Below are positions 44,360 through 54,086 of a stretch of 64,000 nt of DNA, piece after piece. This DNA comes from Granulicella sp. dw_53 (lineage in GTDB: Bacteria; Acidobacteriota; Terriglobia; Terriglobales; Acidobacteriaceae): NCBI RefSeq assembly GCF_018449545.1, contig NZ_JAAVUR010000008.1, positions 1-64,000 of the forward strand, given 5' to 3'. A model generated the notes under the pieces. It did no database searches. It was given only the letters and a program-made list of their open reading frames with translations, and had not been told where the DNA came from. The position numbers and the translations under genes are program-made. How positions within the stretch are numbered: position 1 is the first letter of the stretch; each line of letters begins with the position of its first letter.

Positions 44360-47300
44360 ATGTCAAAAGCAGTTGAAGGTGCAGTACTCCTAGCGGGAGC
44401 GGCAACCCTTGGTGCGTTCACAATGGGTATCGGTGGTGTGGCCTTAGAAGGACTCACACAAGGTCAGTGGGCGATCAACGCCATTGTTGGCCTCGCTGCT
44501 GGTGGAATTTCCATGGAAGCTGGGGCTATCGCTGGTGCCCTAGCGAACAACAGCGGTCTTCCTATCACCACACGTCAGGCCGCTGCGAACAGACAAATCA
44601 TCTATGGCGAGCAGCGTGTAGGCGGAATCATCATTTACAAGTCCACCACAGGTGGCAGCCACGACCAGCTCAACTATGTAATTGCCATTGCAGCTCATCA
44701 AGTGGAATCCATAGTGAATCTGTACCTTGATGGCCGTCAGGTGCATTGGCAAGCTGGAAGCGCAGGGAACTCTACTCGTAATGGAGTCAACTTTGGTGGA
44801 AATGCAGACGGCGGAACCTACGTTGGTCCTGATGGGATCAACTATAACTTTGGCGGCACCGGACACTCTGGAATCTATTGCGAGGCTCGCTACGGGGATC
44901 AAGCTCCGGGTGACGTAATTACTGGCCTCACAGCCAATGACCCGGTCTGGGCTGCTTCAGCAGATGGTTCTCCTTGGGTTGGAGGGTGCTGCTACGTCTA
45001 TCTCAAGATAGAGGCCAACCCCTCTCTATTCCCCGGTGAACCCGAGATTCGTTTCACTGTTCGCGGAAAGAACAACATCTGGGACCCACGTTCGCAGACC
45101 TCCGGTTACACAAACAACTGGGCATTATGCGTTGCCGACGTAATCACTGATCCGGTCTACGGATTAGGTGACAACAGCGTCAATCAGCTTCAGCTCATAG
45201 CTGCGGCGAACGTATGCGATGAAATCGTGCCTCTCGCCGTCTCGCCCGGCAACTTGACCGAAGCCCGGTATACGACCAATTACCACTACGACACTTCCGT
45301 TGCTCCGGGGTCAGTTCTGGACACGATGCTACTTGGTGCCGCTGGCCGTCTCAGTTGGATTGGGGGGCAATGGTTCATATGGCCCGCCTATTGGCAGGGA
45401 CCAAGCTTCACGTACGACGAGAGCATTCTGACCTCTCAGGTTCAATGGAAGCCTTACCGCTCAACTCGTGACCTTATCAACCGGGTCAACGGTACGTATA
45501 TAGCTCCCACCTATCCATACAACGTCGCCGGCAATCTTTATGACCAGAACGGTTGGTACAACGGGCAGATTCAGAACAACTTTCCGTATGCATGGCAACC
45601 GACCAATGCTCCCCAGTATGCTTCTGACCACCTGCACGGATACCCCTCGGACGAATGGTTACTGGCTGACCAGAACATTCAGCGTCCTATGGAGTTGGCT
45701 CTTGCAACTTGCATCTCTGTCACCCAATGGCAGCGTGTAGCCAAGATAAATCTCCTACGTAACCGTCAGCAGGGTTCAGGAACGTTAGAGATGGGTCTAG
45801 CTGCGTATTCAATGCAGCCGACTGATGTGTTCCAGCTTAACTACACTCCGGGACATTGGACCAATAAGATTCTGGAAGTCACCGGCACCAGCTTCAAGGT
45901 TGCTGCGGATCAGGACGGTGGAGCCCCAAGCATTAGGGTCAGCTACAACGTTATCGAGACCGACTCCTCTGTATACGAGTGGAATCCTACGGCTGAAGAA
46001 TTGACGCCAATGGATGCACCTGCTTCACCGTCTCAAACGCCTCTCATACCAGCCGTACCTACCAACTTCAGGCTTGTGTCTGGTCCCGGTACCGCAATTC
46101 TTGGAGATGACGGGTCAGTAATCCCAGTCATTGAGATTCAGTTCGATACCCCGCTGGACAACCAAGCGGTTCAGATTCAGGTTCAATATCAACTCGTTGG
46201 TGCTGCCTCATGGCTTTCCGCACCGGCCATTGATATCAGTCTCAACATTGGTTTGATATCCGGGGTGGTCGGTGGGCAGGTCTATAACGTCCGCATCCGG
46301 TCTACGCGAGCTAACGGCGTCTCATCGGATTGGGTTCAGATAAGCAACTACACCGTAGTGCCCACAGGCTCCTTCCTTGGAACGTTGAGCGGCCTTGTGC
46401 CTCAGATTTATACCGGGTTGAGCAACAATCTCGTACCTAATGGAGACTTCATTACAGGCGACGGTAAAGGTTGGTCAACAGCGAGCGCAGAATATCGGGT
46501 TGAGAACGGCGGTATGCTCATTGGCATAGCCGGACCTGGAGGTCACGCATTCTCCCCTGCGTTTGCTGTTCAACCGGGTAACAAATACCGTATTCAATTT
46601 GTCGGTGGAGTCGCGGTAGATGGTTCGCGTGTCTTCTATCAACGAATCTTCTACGGGTCGCAGTACTCGGCAGCCTCTATCAATGACGGTGGTGTGCCCG
46701 GATACATGGGTCTATTCGATTTCCTCCCGGGCGGAGATATGAACAATGCGTGGGTTACGTATACCTACGACTGGGTTTGTCCTCCCGGGGCCTACTATGC
46801 GTCTCTTGCTATGTATTCCATCGGAACCGCGATGCCAGTGTTTGGTCGCGTAGTTGCACAGGATTATTCAGCCTCTGGCGAATGGGGTGCGGATGTCACG
46901 ACCTCGCAGCCGATCTCCTACAGCGGGAGTAGCGAATCAATTGTGCCCAATGGGGGATTCGTCCTCGGGACTCTACAGGGCTGGGCCAACGCCGGTTTCT
47001 CCTATAGTGTGGACGGGTTCGGACCTCGTATATATGCATCGGGAAGCTCTGGAGCATCATGCTTTTCTCCGAGTTTTGCCGTTGTGCCGGGACAGAAATA
47101 CCGACTGAATTACGACGTCTATAACGGATCGGGCGCGGGTGGAATTTATCTGCGTATGGCTTGGAACTCGTCCCGTCTCGACAACATCAGTGATTTTGGG
47201 ACCGGCAATGTTCAGGACTTCGTAGCTTCTGGAAGCATTCCAAACACTCCCACCGTATACTCCTTCGATTGGACTTGCCCTGCCGGGCAATTCTACGCAT

Positions 47301-47530
47301 CGATGAACATATATGCAGTGGGAGCTTCCGACCTCGCTTGCAAATACGTCTCATGTATCCCCTATGCGGCATCAGGCCAATGGGGTTCTGACGTGACCGG
47401 AGCCAACACATCCCACGATACGAGCAATGTCTCCGGTGTTCCTGCCTCAACCATTGCTCAGGTTGTCCCTACTGGATACAAGCTCTACATCAACAACGGG
47501 GCACGCTCCTACTCCCTACAGGCGGTCTAG
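44360..47530 (+). CDS. Tail tip/host-specificity protein (gpJ-like)
   Basis: A 1056-aa central tail protein. The N-terminal domain has RQIIYGEQRVGGIIIYK, a known gpJ-type pattern. A fibronectin-III-like part is at about 560-660. The last ~360 residues are two tandem beta-sandwich repeats (about 688-850 and 859-1018), each with VPNG near the start, FSPxFAV and a late YAS pattern. These look like carbohydrate-binding modules and probably set host range. Confidence 0.85.
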   Translation: MSKAVEGAVLLAGAATLGAFTMGIGGVALEGLTQGQWAINAIVGLAAGGISMEAGAIAGALANNSGLPITTRQAAANRQIIYGEQRVGGIIIYKSTTGGSHDQLNYVIAIAAHQVESIVNLYLDGRQVHWQAGSAGNSTRNGVNFGGNADGGTYVGPDGINYNFGGTGHSGIYCEARYGDQAPGDVITGLTANDPVWAASADGSPWVGGCCYVYLKIEANPSLFPGEPEIRFTVRGKNNIWDPRSQTSGYTNNWALCVADVITDPVYGLGDNSVNQLQLIAAANVCDEIVPLAVSPGNLTEARYTTNYHYDTSVAPGSVLDTMLLGAAGRLSWIGGQWFIWPAYWQGPSFTYDESILTSQVQWKPYRSTRDLINRVNGTYIAPTYPYNVAGNLYDQNGWYNGQIQNNFPYAWQPTNAPQYASDHLHGYPSDEWLLADQNIQRPMELALATCISVTQWQRVAKINLLRNRQQGSGTLEMGLAAYSMQPTDVFQLNYTPGHWTNKILEVTGTSFKVAADQDGGAPSIRVSYNVIETDSSVYEWNPTAEELTPMDAPASPSQTPLIPAVPTNFRLVSGPGTAILGDDGSVIPVIEIQFDTPLDNQAVQIQVQYQLVGAASWLSAPAIDISLNIGLISGVVGGQVYNVRIRSTRANGVSSDWVQISNYTVVPTGSFLGTLSGLVPQIYTGLSNNLVPNGDFITGDGKGWSTASAEYRVENGGMLIGIAGPGGHAFSPAFAVQPGNKYRIQFVGGVAVDGSRVFYQRIFYGSQYSAASINDGGVPGYMGLFDFLPGGDMNNAWVTYTYDWVCPPGAYYASLAMYSIGTAMPVFGRVVAQDYSASGEWGADVTTSQPISYSGSSESIVPNGGFVLGTLQGWANAGFSYSVDGFGPRIYASGSSGASCFSPSFAVVPGQKYRLNYDVYNGSGAGGIYLRMAWNSSRLDNISDFGTGNVQDFVASGSIPNTPTVYSFDWTCPAGQFYASMNIYAVGASDLACKYVSCIPYAASGQWGSDVTGANTSHDTSNVSGVPASTIAQVVPTGYKLYINNGARSYSLQAV

Positions 47531-47532
47531 CC

Positions 47533-47886
47533 ATGCCATTCCAACTGAGAGATGAGACTGGTGGCTTCAATGTCATGTACGTGGACAATGCTAATCAAAT
47601 GGGGTTGGGTAGTCTTCCGAACGGCGGAGTTGCTTTGACGGTGCAGGGAAACAGCCTTCTCTCGCAGTCAGGCAACTTCGGTTGCGGGGTGCTGGTGGCG
47701 GGTTCACAGGCCGGGTACGAAGGCGCTGTATTCGCTCCTGCCAACGGGACGGCGACGGTAGCAATCTCTGCAGCCCAGCAACCTACCGTCACCTCATCCC
47801 TTCCAACTCTGGCCGCCGACGCCAACAACGTCGTCTTCAATAATGCGGGTGGTGGTGCCATCAACGCACTCTACGCAATCTGGTAA
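47533..47886 (+). CDS. Short fibre-like protein, copy 1 of 3
   Basis: A 117-aa protein starting FQLRDETGGFNVMYVDNANQ. The N-terminus resembles the next two products. It ends with an Ala-rich beta stretch. Probably a tail-fibre or baseplate accessory. Confidence 0.55.
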   Translation: MPFQLRDETGGFNVMYVDNANQMGLGSLPNGGVALTVQGNSLLSQSGNFGCGVLVAGSQAGYEGAVFAPANGTATVAISAAQQPTVTSSLPTLAADANNVVFNNAGGGAINALYAIW

Positions 47887-47890
47887 ATCT

Positions 47891-48259
47891 ATGGGCTTCA
47901 ATATTACAGACTCGACGGCAGGTACTCAGCGGCTTGCCATCGACTACTCAGCCAACGTTGAGGTAGGCCCAGCTACACCCTCTGCACCTCTATCCGTTGG
48001 CGGAAGGGCCACTCTGAACGGGGCCAACCTTGCTCAGTCAATCGTCCTTCCCCCTGGACTACCTCGTATCACTGGCTCGGTGTTCGTCAGTCCCGGGAGC
48101 GAGATTGGCGTGTTTGCTCCCACGGCTGCGGGATTCGGTTCTGTCTCAAATGGCGGGGGTGGAGGAGTCGGCCGATTCACACCGGACAAGACCATCTTCT
48201 ACGTTTACTCTTTCGACCCTCACCTGACCGGGGTTACGGTCACATACACGGTGTTCTAA
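47891..48259 (+). CDS. Short fibre-like protein, copy 2 of 3
   Basis: A 122-aa protein from ATG 47891, beginning GFNITDSTAGTQRLAIDYSA. The N-terminus parallels the flanking genes, while the C-terminal half differs. Probable fibre accessory. Confidence 0.55.
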   Translation: MGFNITDSTAGTQRLAIDYSANVEVGPATPSAPLSVGGRATLNGANLAQSIVLPPGLPRITGSVFVSPGSEIGVFAPTAAGFGSVSNGGGGGVGRFTPDKTIFYVYSFDPHLTGVTVTYTVF

Positions 48260-48766
48260 ATGATTGTCATTAGAGATGAAACTGCTGGGTTTGTGGTTCT
48301 CACCATCGACAACAACGGCAACATAGCATTTGGTGACGGTACACCAGTCACAGCTTTGAGCCTCGCCAGCAACGGAATCATAGACAGTAACGGTCACATC
48401 ATTCACGGTGTTGGATCATGCTCGATGAATGCTCCTTCAGGCAGCGTGAACTGTGGTGTCAACCAATCCGTCACGGTGGCAACCCAGGGTGGCCGAATCC
48501 CTACCGTCCAACTCGACACGAGCTACCCCGCTCAATGGATTCAGATCGCATACCAACTTCCTGGTTCTGATCCTGACTGGCCGAACAGCGGATATGAAAA
48601 CTCTCTTGGTGGGCGGAACGGTATCCCGGTGCACACTGCGAATCCTGATGTTGGTAGCTTCACCGCCTATAACCAGAACGTCATCGATGCCGCATTCACT
48701 AATCCAGGCAGTCAGTATTACGACCCGCAGTGGAACACAGCAGTCTTCAGCTATAGGTGGCTATAA
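48260..48766 (+). CDS. Short fibre-like protein, copy 3 of 3
   Basis: A 168-aa protein beginning IVIRDETAGFVVLTIDNNGN. The N-terminus is like the two genes before it. The rest is unlike them and has a Tyr/Asn-rich end. Confidence 0.55.
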   Translation: MIVIRDETAGFVVLTIDNNGNIAFGDGTPVTALSLASNGIIDSNGHIIHGVGSCSMNAPSGSVNCGVNQSVTVATQGGRIPTVQLDTSYPAQWIQIAYQLPGSDPDWPNSGYENSLGGRNGIPVHTANPDVGSFTAYNQNVIDAAFTNPGSQYYDPQWNTAVFSYRWL

Positions 48767-48769
48767 CAA

Positions 48770-49012
48770 ATGATTTATTTCCTAGAACACGACTCAACAG
48801 GGTTTATCTACCACGTCTGCGCTGACCCAGACGCCTCAATTGTTCCGTTGATTAACCGTGTGCTTCCTCTCAACGCAGACAAGACACCAGTTGCCCTCAG
48901 CCTCCCGGTAGGTATTGATGTTGCAACGTACTCGACTCTCGTAACGGATGGGATGGACAAATACACATTCGATTCAGCAACGAACACCATTGTTAAGAGA
49001 GTGGTGGCGTAA
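48770..49012 (+). CDS. Small tail-region protein
   Basis: An 80-aa protein, MIYFLEHDSTGFIYHV, overlapping the next gene by one base (TAATG). Not recognised; probably fibre chaperone or accessory. Confidence 0.5.
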   Translation: MIYFLEHDSTGFIYHVCADPDASIVPLINRVLPLNADKTPVALSLPVGIDVATYSTLVTDGMDKYTFDSATNTIVKRVVA

Positions 49013-49665
49013 TGGCGACCAGTCTACTGAATTCCCTTGATCACTATTGTTTTCGTTCGCCTGTCCTCAACCTGCACAAACATCCTGACCTTCACCGCTG
49101 CGACCGAGGGCATGCTCATGCGGCTATGGTGCAATCGACCACGGTCCATGAGAAGCAACACCGCGATCCGACAGTAGATTGTCCCGCATGTAATGAACTC
49201 GCTCAGGCCATGGCCGTAGGAGCGATACCTTGCACGATATCCGTACACATTGATATGGCGCGGAAGGCTGGCCTCGTCGATGACAAAGGCGCTGTGACTT
49301 GTCCTCAGTGTGGTGGCCCTATGACCTTGGTTCCAGGGCAACACATTGCTGAGGTTCACGCCAAGCTCTGTACAGACCCCTGCATTCATTACCCCGACCT
49401 GCACAAAGCAGGAAAGCTGAGTGATGAGGACTTCACAGCTTGGAAAGCAACTCTCACCCGCGCTGAATTGCTAGGCCACTACTGGCGCGTTCCTGAGCAG
49501 CATATCGTTGCCACATTCACCCACGAAGAGACGGCATTGATTGACTCCGACCGGGAAGCATTCAATGAGTTAGTCAACACAAGAATTCGTGAACGTGCTG
49601 AAGCAGCCCTCCTGCATCAGATTCCGCATCGCCACAAAACTACGAAGCAAACCATCACTCTGTAG
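49012..49665 (+). CDS. Zinc-ribbon-like tail-region protein
   Basis: A 217-aa protein with CPAC and CPQC pairs and further His/Cys residues ([14 protein letters not shown]), suggesting one or more bound zinc ions. Helical C-terminus. Not recognised. Confidence 0.5.
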   Translation: MATSLLNSLDHYCFRSPVLNLHKHPDLHRCDRGHAHAAMVQSTTVHEKQHRDPTVDCPACNELAQAMAVGAIPCTISVHIDMARKAGLVDDKGAVTCPQCGGPMTLVPGQHIAEVHAKLCTDPCIHYPDLHKAGKLSDEDFTAWKATLTRAELLGHYWRVPEQHIVATFTHEETALIDSDREAFNELVNTRIRERAEAALLHQIPHRHKTTKQTITL

Positions 49666-49700
49666 TTTCCTCCCCGCAACACCCACCGCAAGGAATACCC

Positions 49701-51653
49701 ATGAATCGACTGTTCAAGTCAGCCGCTGCACTCCTATGTGCATTCGGCTTCGGCTACATGGCCCAAGGTCAACTCACGACCATTACCGCCAGCTCTATCA
49801 AGATGAGTGGCATCCTTATTGCCTCTGGTTCTGTCACCTTCACTCCTGTAAGTCTGAGTGGTCAGCCTATTCCATTTGCTCAAGCTGGTGGCGGGTTGAA
49901 CTCACCCGGCGCATTCACATGCACGATCACGGCTGGCGCTATCATTGGAGCCTGCCAGATCCCTGACGCGGCTCTGACTACACCCGCGAACATCCTTTAC
50001 TCGATTCAGATATCCTCTACGGCCAATCAGCGTGCATTCGTATTGCCCTCTGTCCCAAACATTACTGGTCATACCTGGGCCTTGGATGCTTATGCTCCTT
50101 CGGCTCAGACAAGCAATTCCCAGAACATTCAGGTTGCATATGGGACGGCTGCGCCTCCTAACGTCTGTGTGAGTCCGTCATTTTACGTTCGGAACTTTGC
50201 AGGTGGTCAGCTTTACATGTGCGTTGGCGGAGTGCCCACCCTAGTGACAGGTTCGGGTGGTGACGGAACGGTCAATGCTTCAACTATGGCCGCTGCGGTT
50301 GCTGGTCTAACGGGTTGCTCGGTCGCAGGGAATGCGTGGAATCCTGCTACGAACACCTGTATTGCGGCCTCAGCGGGGTCTCAAGGACCGCAAGGAAATC
50401 CGGGTGCTAAGGGTGATACCGGAAGTACTGGCCCTGCTGGATCGGCTGGAGCTGCTGCAACCATCACCGTAGGAACGGTCAGCTCACTACCTGCGGGTTC
50501 AACTCCAACAATCACTAATACAGGTACGTCATCCGCTGCAGTTTTCTCTTTCGGCATTCCTGCGGGGGCAACCGGAACGAAGGGTGATACGGGGGCAGCG
50601 GGTTCAACAGGGCCGACTGGTCCCAAGGGTGACACCGGAGCTACTGGCGCTACAGGACAAACCGGTCCGAAGGGCGATACCGGAGACGTAGGTCCGCAGG
50701 GTCCAGCCGGTGGTAGTGGTGGCGTGGAGTTCGGTACTACGGCTGGAACCGCAGCAGAGGGAAATGATTCCCGTATCGTTGGCGCGCTTCAATCCGCAAA
50801 TAACCTGAGCGATCTTGTCAGCGCTGCAACCGCCAGAACCAACTTGGGTTTGGGTTCGGCTGCTACTACTGCCTCATCCGCTTACGACGTCGCTGGAGCC
50901 GCCTCAGCAGCTCAGACAGCCGCTATAGCAACGGCTATTGCTACGGCTGCCAATGCATCGAATCTCACTAGCGGAACCGTGCCTGTTGCTCGAATACCAA
51001 CACTGAATCAGAACACCACTGGCACGGCAGCTTCATTGTCTACGACCGCTGCTCATAGCCTTGTCTATGCAACGCCGACTGGAGCTACAGGTGTGGGAAG
51101 TTTCAGATCGCTCGTCTCTAGTGATATCCCTGCACTATCCTACTTGGCCAACACAACTCAGCTTGCGGTAACGAAGGCGGCGATCACTAGCAACTTCCTC
51201 AATTCGTACAACAGCGCCACGGGTGCCTTCACCTCAGCCCAGCCCGCATTCACCGACATCAGCGGGACCGTAGCCTCGGCTCAATTGCCCTTGGCTACTT
51301 CCTCTGCGTTCGGCGCGTTCAAACCCGATGGGACGACGATCACCTGCACCAGCGGCGTTTGCTCAGCCGTAGTGTCAGTCGCAGATACCCCGGTCTCAAT
51401 CTCCGGTGGCACCCAGGCTGCGAATTCTTGTAGTGCATCCGCTACGACTGTAACCATGACCAACGCGACTTCATTGATGATCCCGTTGGTAGGCTACTCC
51501 GCCGACCCAACTGCTATCACCGGATGGGGCTCAACGGGTGGCATGGTCATTGCAGGTTGGTTCACCTCCAACACACTCAACTACAAACTCTGCAATCAGA
51601 CCTCAAGCTCGATCACCTATGGAGCTATCACGTTCAATGTGGGAGCCAAATAA
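49701..51653 (+). CDS. Collagen-like tail fibre with signal-like N-terminus
   Basis: A 650-aa fibre. The first ~24 residues ([20 protein letters not shown]) look like a Sec signal. Two Gly-X-Y collagen-like tracts lie at about 230-252 and 290-345 ([20 protein letters not shown]). The C-terminal third is Ser/Thr/Ala rich, ending in a beta domain. The ATG-TAA overlap joins it to the next gene. Confidence 0.75.
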   Translation: MNRLFKSAAALLCAFGFGYMAQGQLTTITASSIKMSGILIASGSVTFTPVSLSGQPIPFAQAGGGLNSPGAFTCTITAGAIIGACQIPDAALTTPANILYSIQISSTANQRAFVLPSVPNITGHTWALDAYAPSAQTSNSQNIQVAYGTAAPPNVCVSPSFYVRNFAGGQLYMCVGGVPTLVTGSGGDGTVNASTMAAAVAGLTGCSVAGNAWNPATNTCIAASAGSQGPQGNPGAKGDTGSTGPAGSAGAAATITVGTVSSLPAGSTPTITNTGTSSAAVFSFGIPAGATGTKGDTGAAGSTGPTGPKGDTGATGATGQTGPKGDTGDVGPQGPAGGSGGVEFGTTAGTAAEGNDSRIVGALQSANNLSDLVSAATARTNLGLGSAATTASSAYDVAGAASAAQTAAIATAIATAANASNLTSGTVPVARIPTLNQNTTGTAASLSTTAAHSLVYATPTGATGVGSFRSLVSSDIPALSYLANTTQLAVTKAAITSNFLNSYNSATGAFTSAQPAFTDISGTVASAQLPLATSSAFGAFKPDGTTITCTSGVCSAVVSVADTPVSISGGTQAANSCSASATTVTMTNATSLMIPLVGYSADPTAITGWGSTGGMVIAGWFTSNTLNYKLCNQTSSSITYGAITFNVGAK

Positions 51654-52417
51654 TGTTGAAGACTATTGCTTCACTACTTCTATTCGCTCAAATGATAGGT
51701 CCGGGACGGACAGGTAGTACGGCTTCGTCTGGTGGTCCTGCCGTCTGTGGACCTCTAGGTTACACAACGAATCTGGCCCTGAGATTAGAAGCTACCAATA
51801 TCGCTTCTTGTGCTGGTGCTTTCTCTGGTTGGCCTGATAGCAGCGGATTGAGCAACACAGCGAATATGGTGGGTGGGCCTATTTGTACCTCAACCGGAGG
51901 ATCTAATGGTGGTGCCTTTGTCACCCTGAATGGAACTCAGTATGGAAATTTAGCGACAGGTATAGCTCCTGCTCCATCAGATGTCGGTTACACAATCTTC
52001 GCTGTTGCCTCTCCATCGAGTGCCGCTAAAGGTAAGTTGACTGGATCATCAGTGAATGCTGGTGCTTTTTCGTACTTTATTGGAGACGGAACGCACATAG
52101 AACAAGGAGCGGATATTGGCCAGACAGTAGCTCTAGGTATGGGAACAACTTCCATGACAGCTAATTCCTGGCATCAGATAAATGTGGCTTTTACGGGAAC
52201 AAACGCTATCTTTAGAATCGATTCCACCACCGATGGAACCACTACTTTTTCATCCACATTCGCTCAACAAACCATAAATCTTCTATTCGCTGAGCATTCT
52301 CTACAAGAAATTTACAACGGCAAAGTAGAAGCCATTCTGATTTACCGCGAAAACATGACTCTGACGAATAAGCAGACGGTCGAATCCTACATGCGCTGCA
52401 AATACTCGGTGAACTAG
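51653..52417 (+). CDS. LamG/lectin-like exported protein
   Basis: About 254 aa from ATG 51653, which overlaps the fibre stop. A hydrophobic start (TIASLLLFAQMIG) is followed by a concanavalin A-like domain: LALRLEATNIASC, GWPDSSGLSN, VTLNGTQYG, VAFTGTNAIFRID, EAILIYRENMT. It probably binds glycans at the tail or on the cell surface. Confidence 0.65.
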   Translation: MLKTIASLLLFAQMIGPGRTGSTASSGGPAVCGPLGYTTNLALRLEATNIASCAGAFSGWPDSSGLSNTANMVGGPICTSTGGSNGGAFVTLNGTQYGNLATGIAPAPSDVGYTIFAVASPSSAAKGKLTGSSVNAGAFSYFIGDGTHIEQGADIGQTVALGMGTTSMTANSWHQINVAFTGTNAIFRIDSTTDGTTTFSSTFAQQTINLLFAEHSLQEIYNGKVEAILIYRENMTLTNKQTVESYMRCKYSVN

Positions 52418-52422
52418 CCACT

Positions 52423-52671
52423 ATGAAAGACTTCATTATTCATGCAGTAAAGAACTGGCACAGCACGGTTCAATCTATTCTGACCTCCACATTGGCCATC
52501 ACAGGTGGGCTGGCTGGCCTTAGCATTCTTTCGCCTCAAACGGCTACGATCCTTGGCACAGTGAACGTCATTGCGAAGATCGGATTGGGGATGCTTCAGA
52601 CTGACGGTATCGTGATTCCTGCCGGAAGCACCGTCTCCCAGACTCAAAGCGTGACCGTCAAGACACCGTAG
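52423..52671 (+). CDS. Small membrane protein, candidate holin
   Basis: An 82-aa protein with one or two hydrophobic segments (ILTSTLAITGGLAGLSIL, ATILGTVNVIAKIGLGML). It sits at the end of the tail module before a terminator, the usual holin position. No matching endolysin is adjacent, so the call is tentative. Confidence 0.5.
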   Translation: MKDFIIHAVKNWHSTVQSILTSTLAITGGLAGLSILSPQTATILGTVNVIAKIGLGMLQTDGIVIPAGSTVSQTQSVTVKTP

Positions 52672-52714
52672 CAGGGAACAGGCGAGCGACCTTTCAAGTT
52701 CAATCTAAGTGCTG

Positions 52715-52743
52715 AGGCCATCTTCTAACCGGGATGGCCTTTT
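52715..52743 (+). terminator. Rho-independent terminator
   Basis: The stem AGGCCATC with GATGGCCT and a TTTT run ends the late structural operon. Confidence 0.8.
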
Positions 52744-52887
52744 GCACGTCTGCCGTCGACGCTAACCCCATTAAATTTAACAACTTAAAAGATCCCATTT
52801 ATGGCCTTGACTCCGTGCCGGTGCGGAGTAACACTCCCGAGGCTAAGCGGAGCTGAATCTTGCACTTAGCAGCTACCTGCTTTCAAA

Positions 52888-52909
52888 GGGGCCTCTCCCA
52901 TGAGGCCCC
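52888..52909 (+). terminator. Hairpin before the HExxH gene
   Basis: An 8-bp stem GGGGCCTC with GAGGCCCC and a 6-base loop. It may be a terminator or a leader structure of the next gene. Confidence 0.5.
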
Positions 52910-52934
52910 CAAGTTGTTTAACCGGAGGAACACA

Positions 52935-53402
52935 GTGAAACGTATTGCTGCTCTTATCATCCTTGGAATTTCTACCTGCCTCGTCCACGCTCAGACAAAG
53001 ATTCTCTACAACTCCAGCCACGCCAAGGCGGGATCACCAATTCCTCAAGAGTGCCTCGCTGCGGGTGCTGCTCTCATGCACGGATTGGTTTCGTATCCTC
53101 ATCCAGCCAAATGGACCTACATCATCTCGTGTGATGACTTTGCATGGTCGGACACGATGATGGCTGCGCGTAACGATAGAGGAAAGTTGATCTATGGAGC
53201 CACCAACCCTGAGAACTTCACAACCTTGCTTCGTGGCTCAACACTGAGGGATGACGGCGACCGTCGAGTAACGGCGGAACATCTCATAGCTCATGAACTC
53301 GCCCACATCTTTCTGCAAAGTAACGATGATGCCAAGGTAGAAAAGTTGGCTCAGTCCTGGCTGATAGAACGTCACGCCTCAGTATTGGTGGCGGCGAACT
53401 AA
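52935..53402 (+). CDS. Exported zinc metallopeptidase-like protein
   Basis: A 155-aa protein from GTG 52935 with GGAGGA upstream. Residues 1-19 form a Sec signal (RIAALIILGISTCLVHA). The mature part has an HExxH motif (H120, E121, H124 in AHELAHIF). It should be exported and bind zinc. It lies after the putative holin and might help lysis or modify the envelope. Family unassigned. Confidence 0.6.
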   Translation: MKRIAALIILGISTCLVHAQTKILYNSSHAKAGSPIPQECLAAGAALMHGLVSYPHPAKWTYIISCDDFAWSDTMMAARNDRGKLIYGATNPENFTTLLRGSTLRDDGDRRVTAEHLIAHELAHIFLQSNDDAKVEKLAQSWLIERHASVLVAAN

Positions 53403-53671
53403 TGAGACTACGACGACCGACTCCGCAACAAGGACGCGCCTTAGAACTACTCGGCCATGCCATCGAATATTTGATGGATTCTTATGTGATCGTTGTATCT
53501 GCTAATGGTAGTAAGGACGACCGCGAGGCCATTCAACTCCTGATGCGTTTAAACATGGATGTGTTTAGCGAATGTGAGGAAAGTGTGTCGTTTATTCAGT
53601 GGTCAGCAGATTCATTTACCCGTTGGTTCAAACGGCAATTTGCTATCAAGGAATCAACGTTAGACGAATAG
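53402..53671 (+). CDS. Small prophage protein
   Basis: An 89-aa protein overlapping the previous stop by one base (TAATG). Helical, soluble, with Trp near the end (FIQWSADSFTRWFKRQF). Not recognised. Confidence 0.5.
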   Translation: MRLRRPTPQQGRALELLGHAIEYLMDSYVIVVSANGSKDDREAIQLLMRLNMDVFSECEESVSFIQWSADSFTRWFKRQFAIKESTLDE

Positions 53672-53694
53672 AGCTGACATTCAATACAACAAAG

Positions 53695-53725
53695 AGAGGC
53701 CATCCTGATTGGGATGGCCTCTTTC
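53695..53725 (+). terminator. Rho-independent terminator
   Basis: An 11-bp stem AGAGGCCATCC with GGATGGCCTCT, a 6-base loop and a T-rich tail. Confidence 0.82.
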
Positions 53726-53749
53726 TCGTTTACCATGGCGAATAGAGGA

Positions 53750-54013
53750 AACATGAATATGGAAACAATCATTGAGCAAATCGATGCAGAGATCGTTAGA
53801 TTACAGCAAGCAAAAACTCTACTGGTACGCAATGATGTAAAGCGTGGTCCGGGCCGACCGAAGGCAAAGGCAGATGATCTTGTATCCAAGATTCTTGCTG
53901 TTGTACCCGTTAGACGTGTGATGAGTGCTGAGGGTAAGGCCCGGATTGCTGCTGCTCAGAAGATTCGTTGGGCGAAGGCAAAGAGAGCAGCTAAGAAAGC
54001 AAAGTCAGCTTAG
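53750..54013 (+). CDS. Small basic DNA-binding-like protein
   Basis: An 87-aa protein, ATG 53750. An N-terminal coiled coil is followed by a basic RGPGRPKAKA AT-hook-like motif and a Lys/Ala-rich end (RIAAAQKIRWAKAKRAAKKA). It probably binds nucleic acid. Confidence 0.6.
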   Translation, partial: NMNMETIIEQIDAEIVRLQQAKTLLVRNDVKRGPGRPKAKADDLVSKILAVVPVRRVMSAEGKARIAAAQKIRWAKAKRAAKKAKSA

Positions 54014-54086
54014 TTATCCGTCTCACATTTCCGGTCGCTTTTGTGCACGCTTCCGAACAACTGGTGCTTAGAGGGGGCAACGATCA

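Noticed and set aside
50381-50635. Pro/Val-rich minus-strand frame in the fibre gene
   Set aside because: It is the antisense of the collagen-like Gly-X-Y tract.
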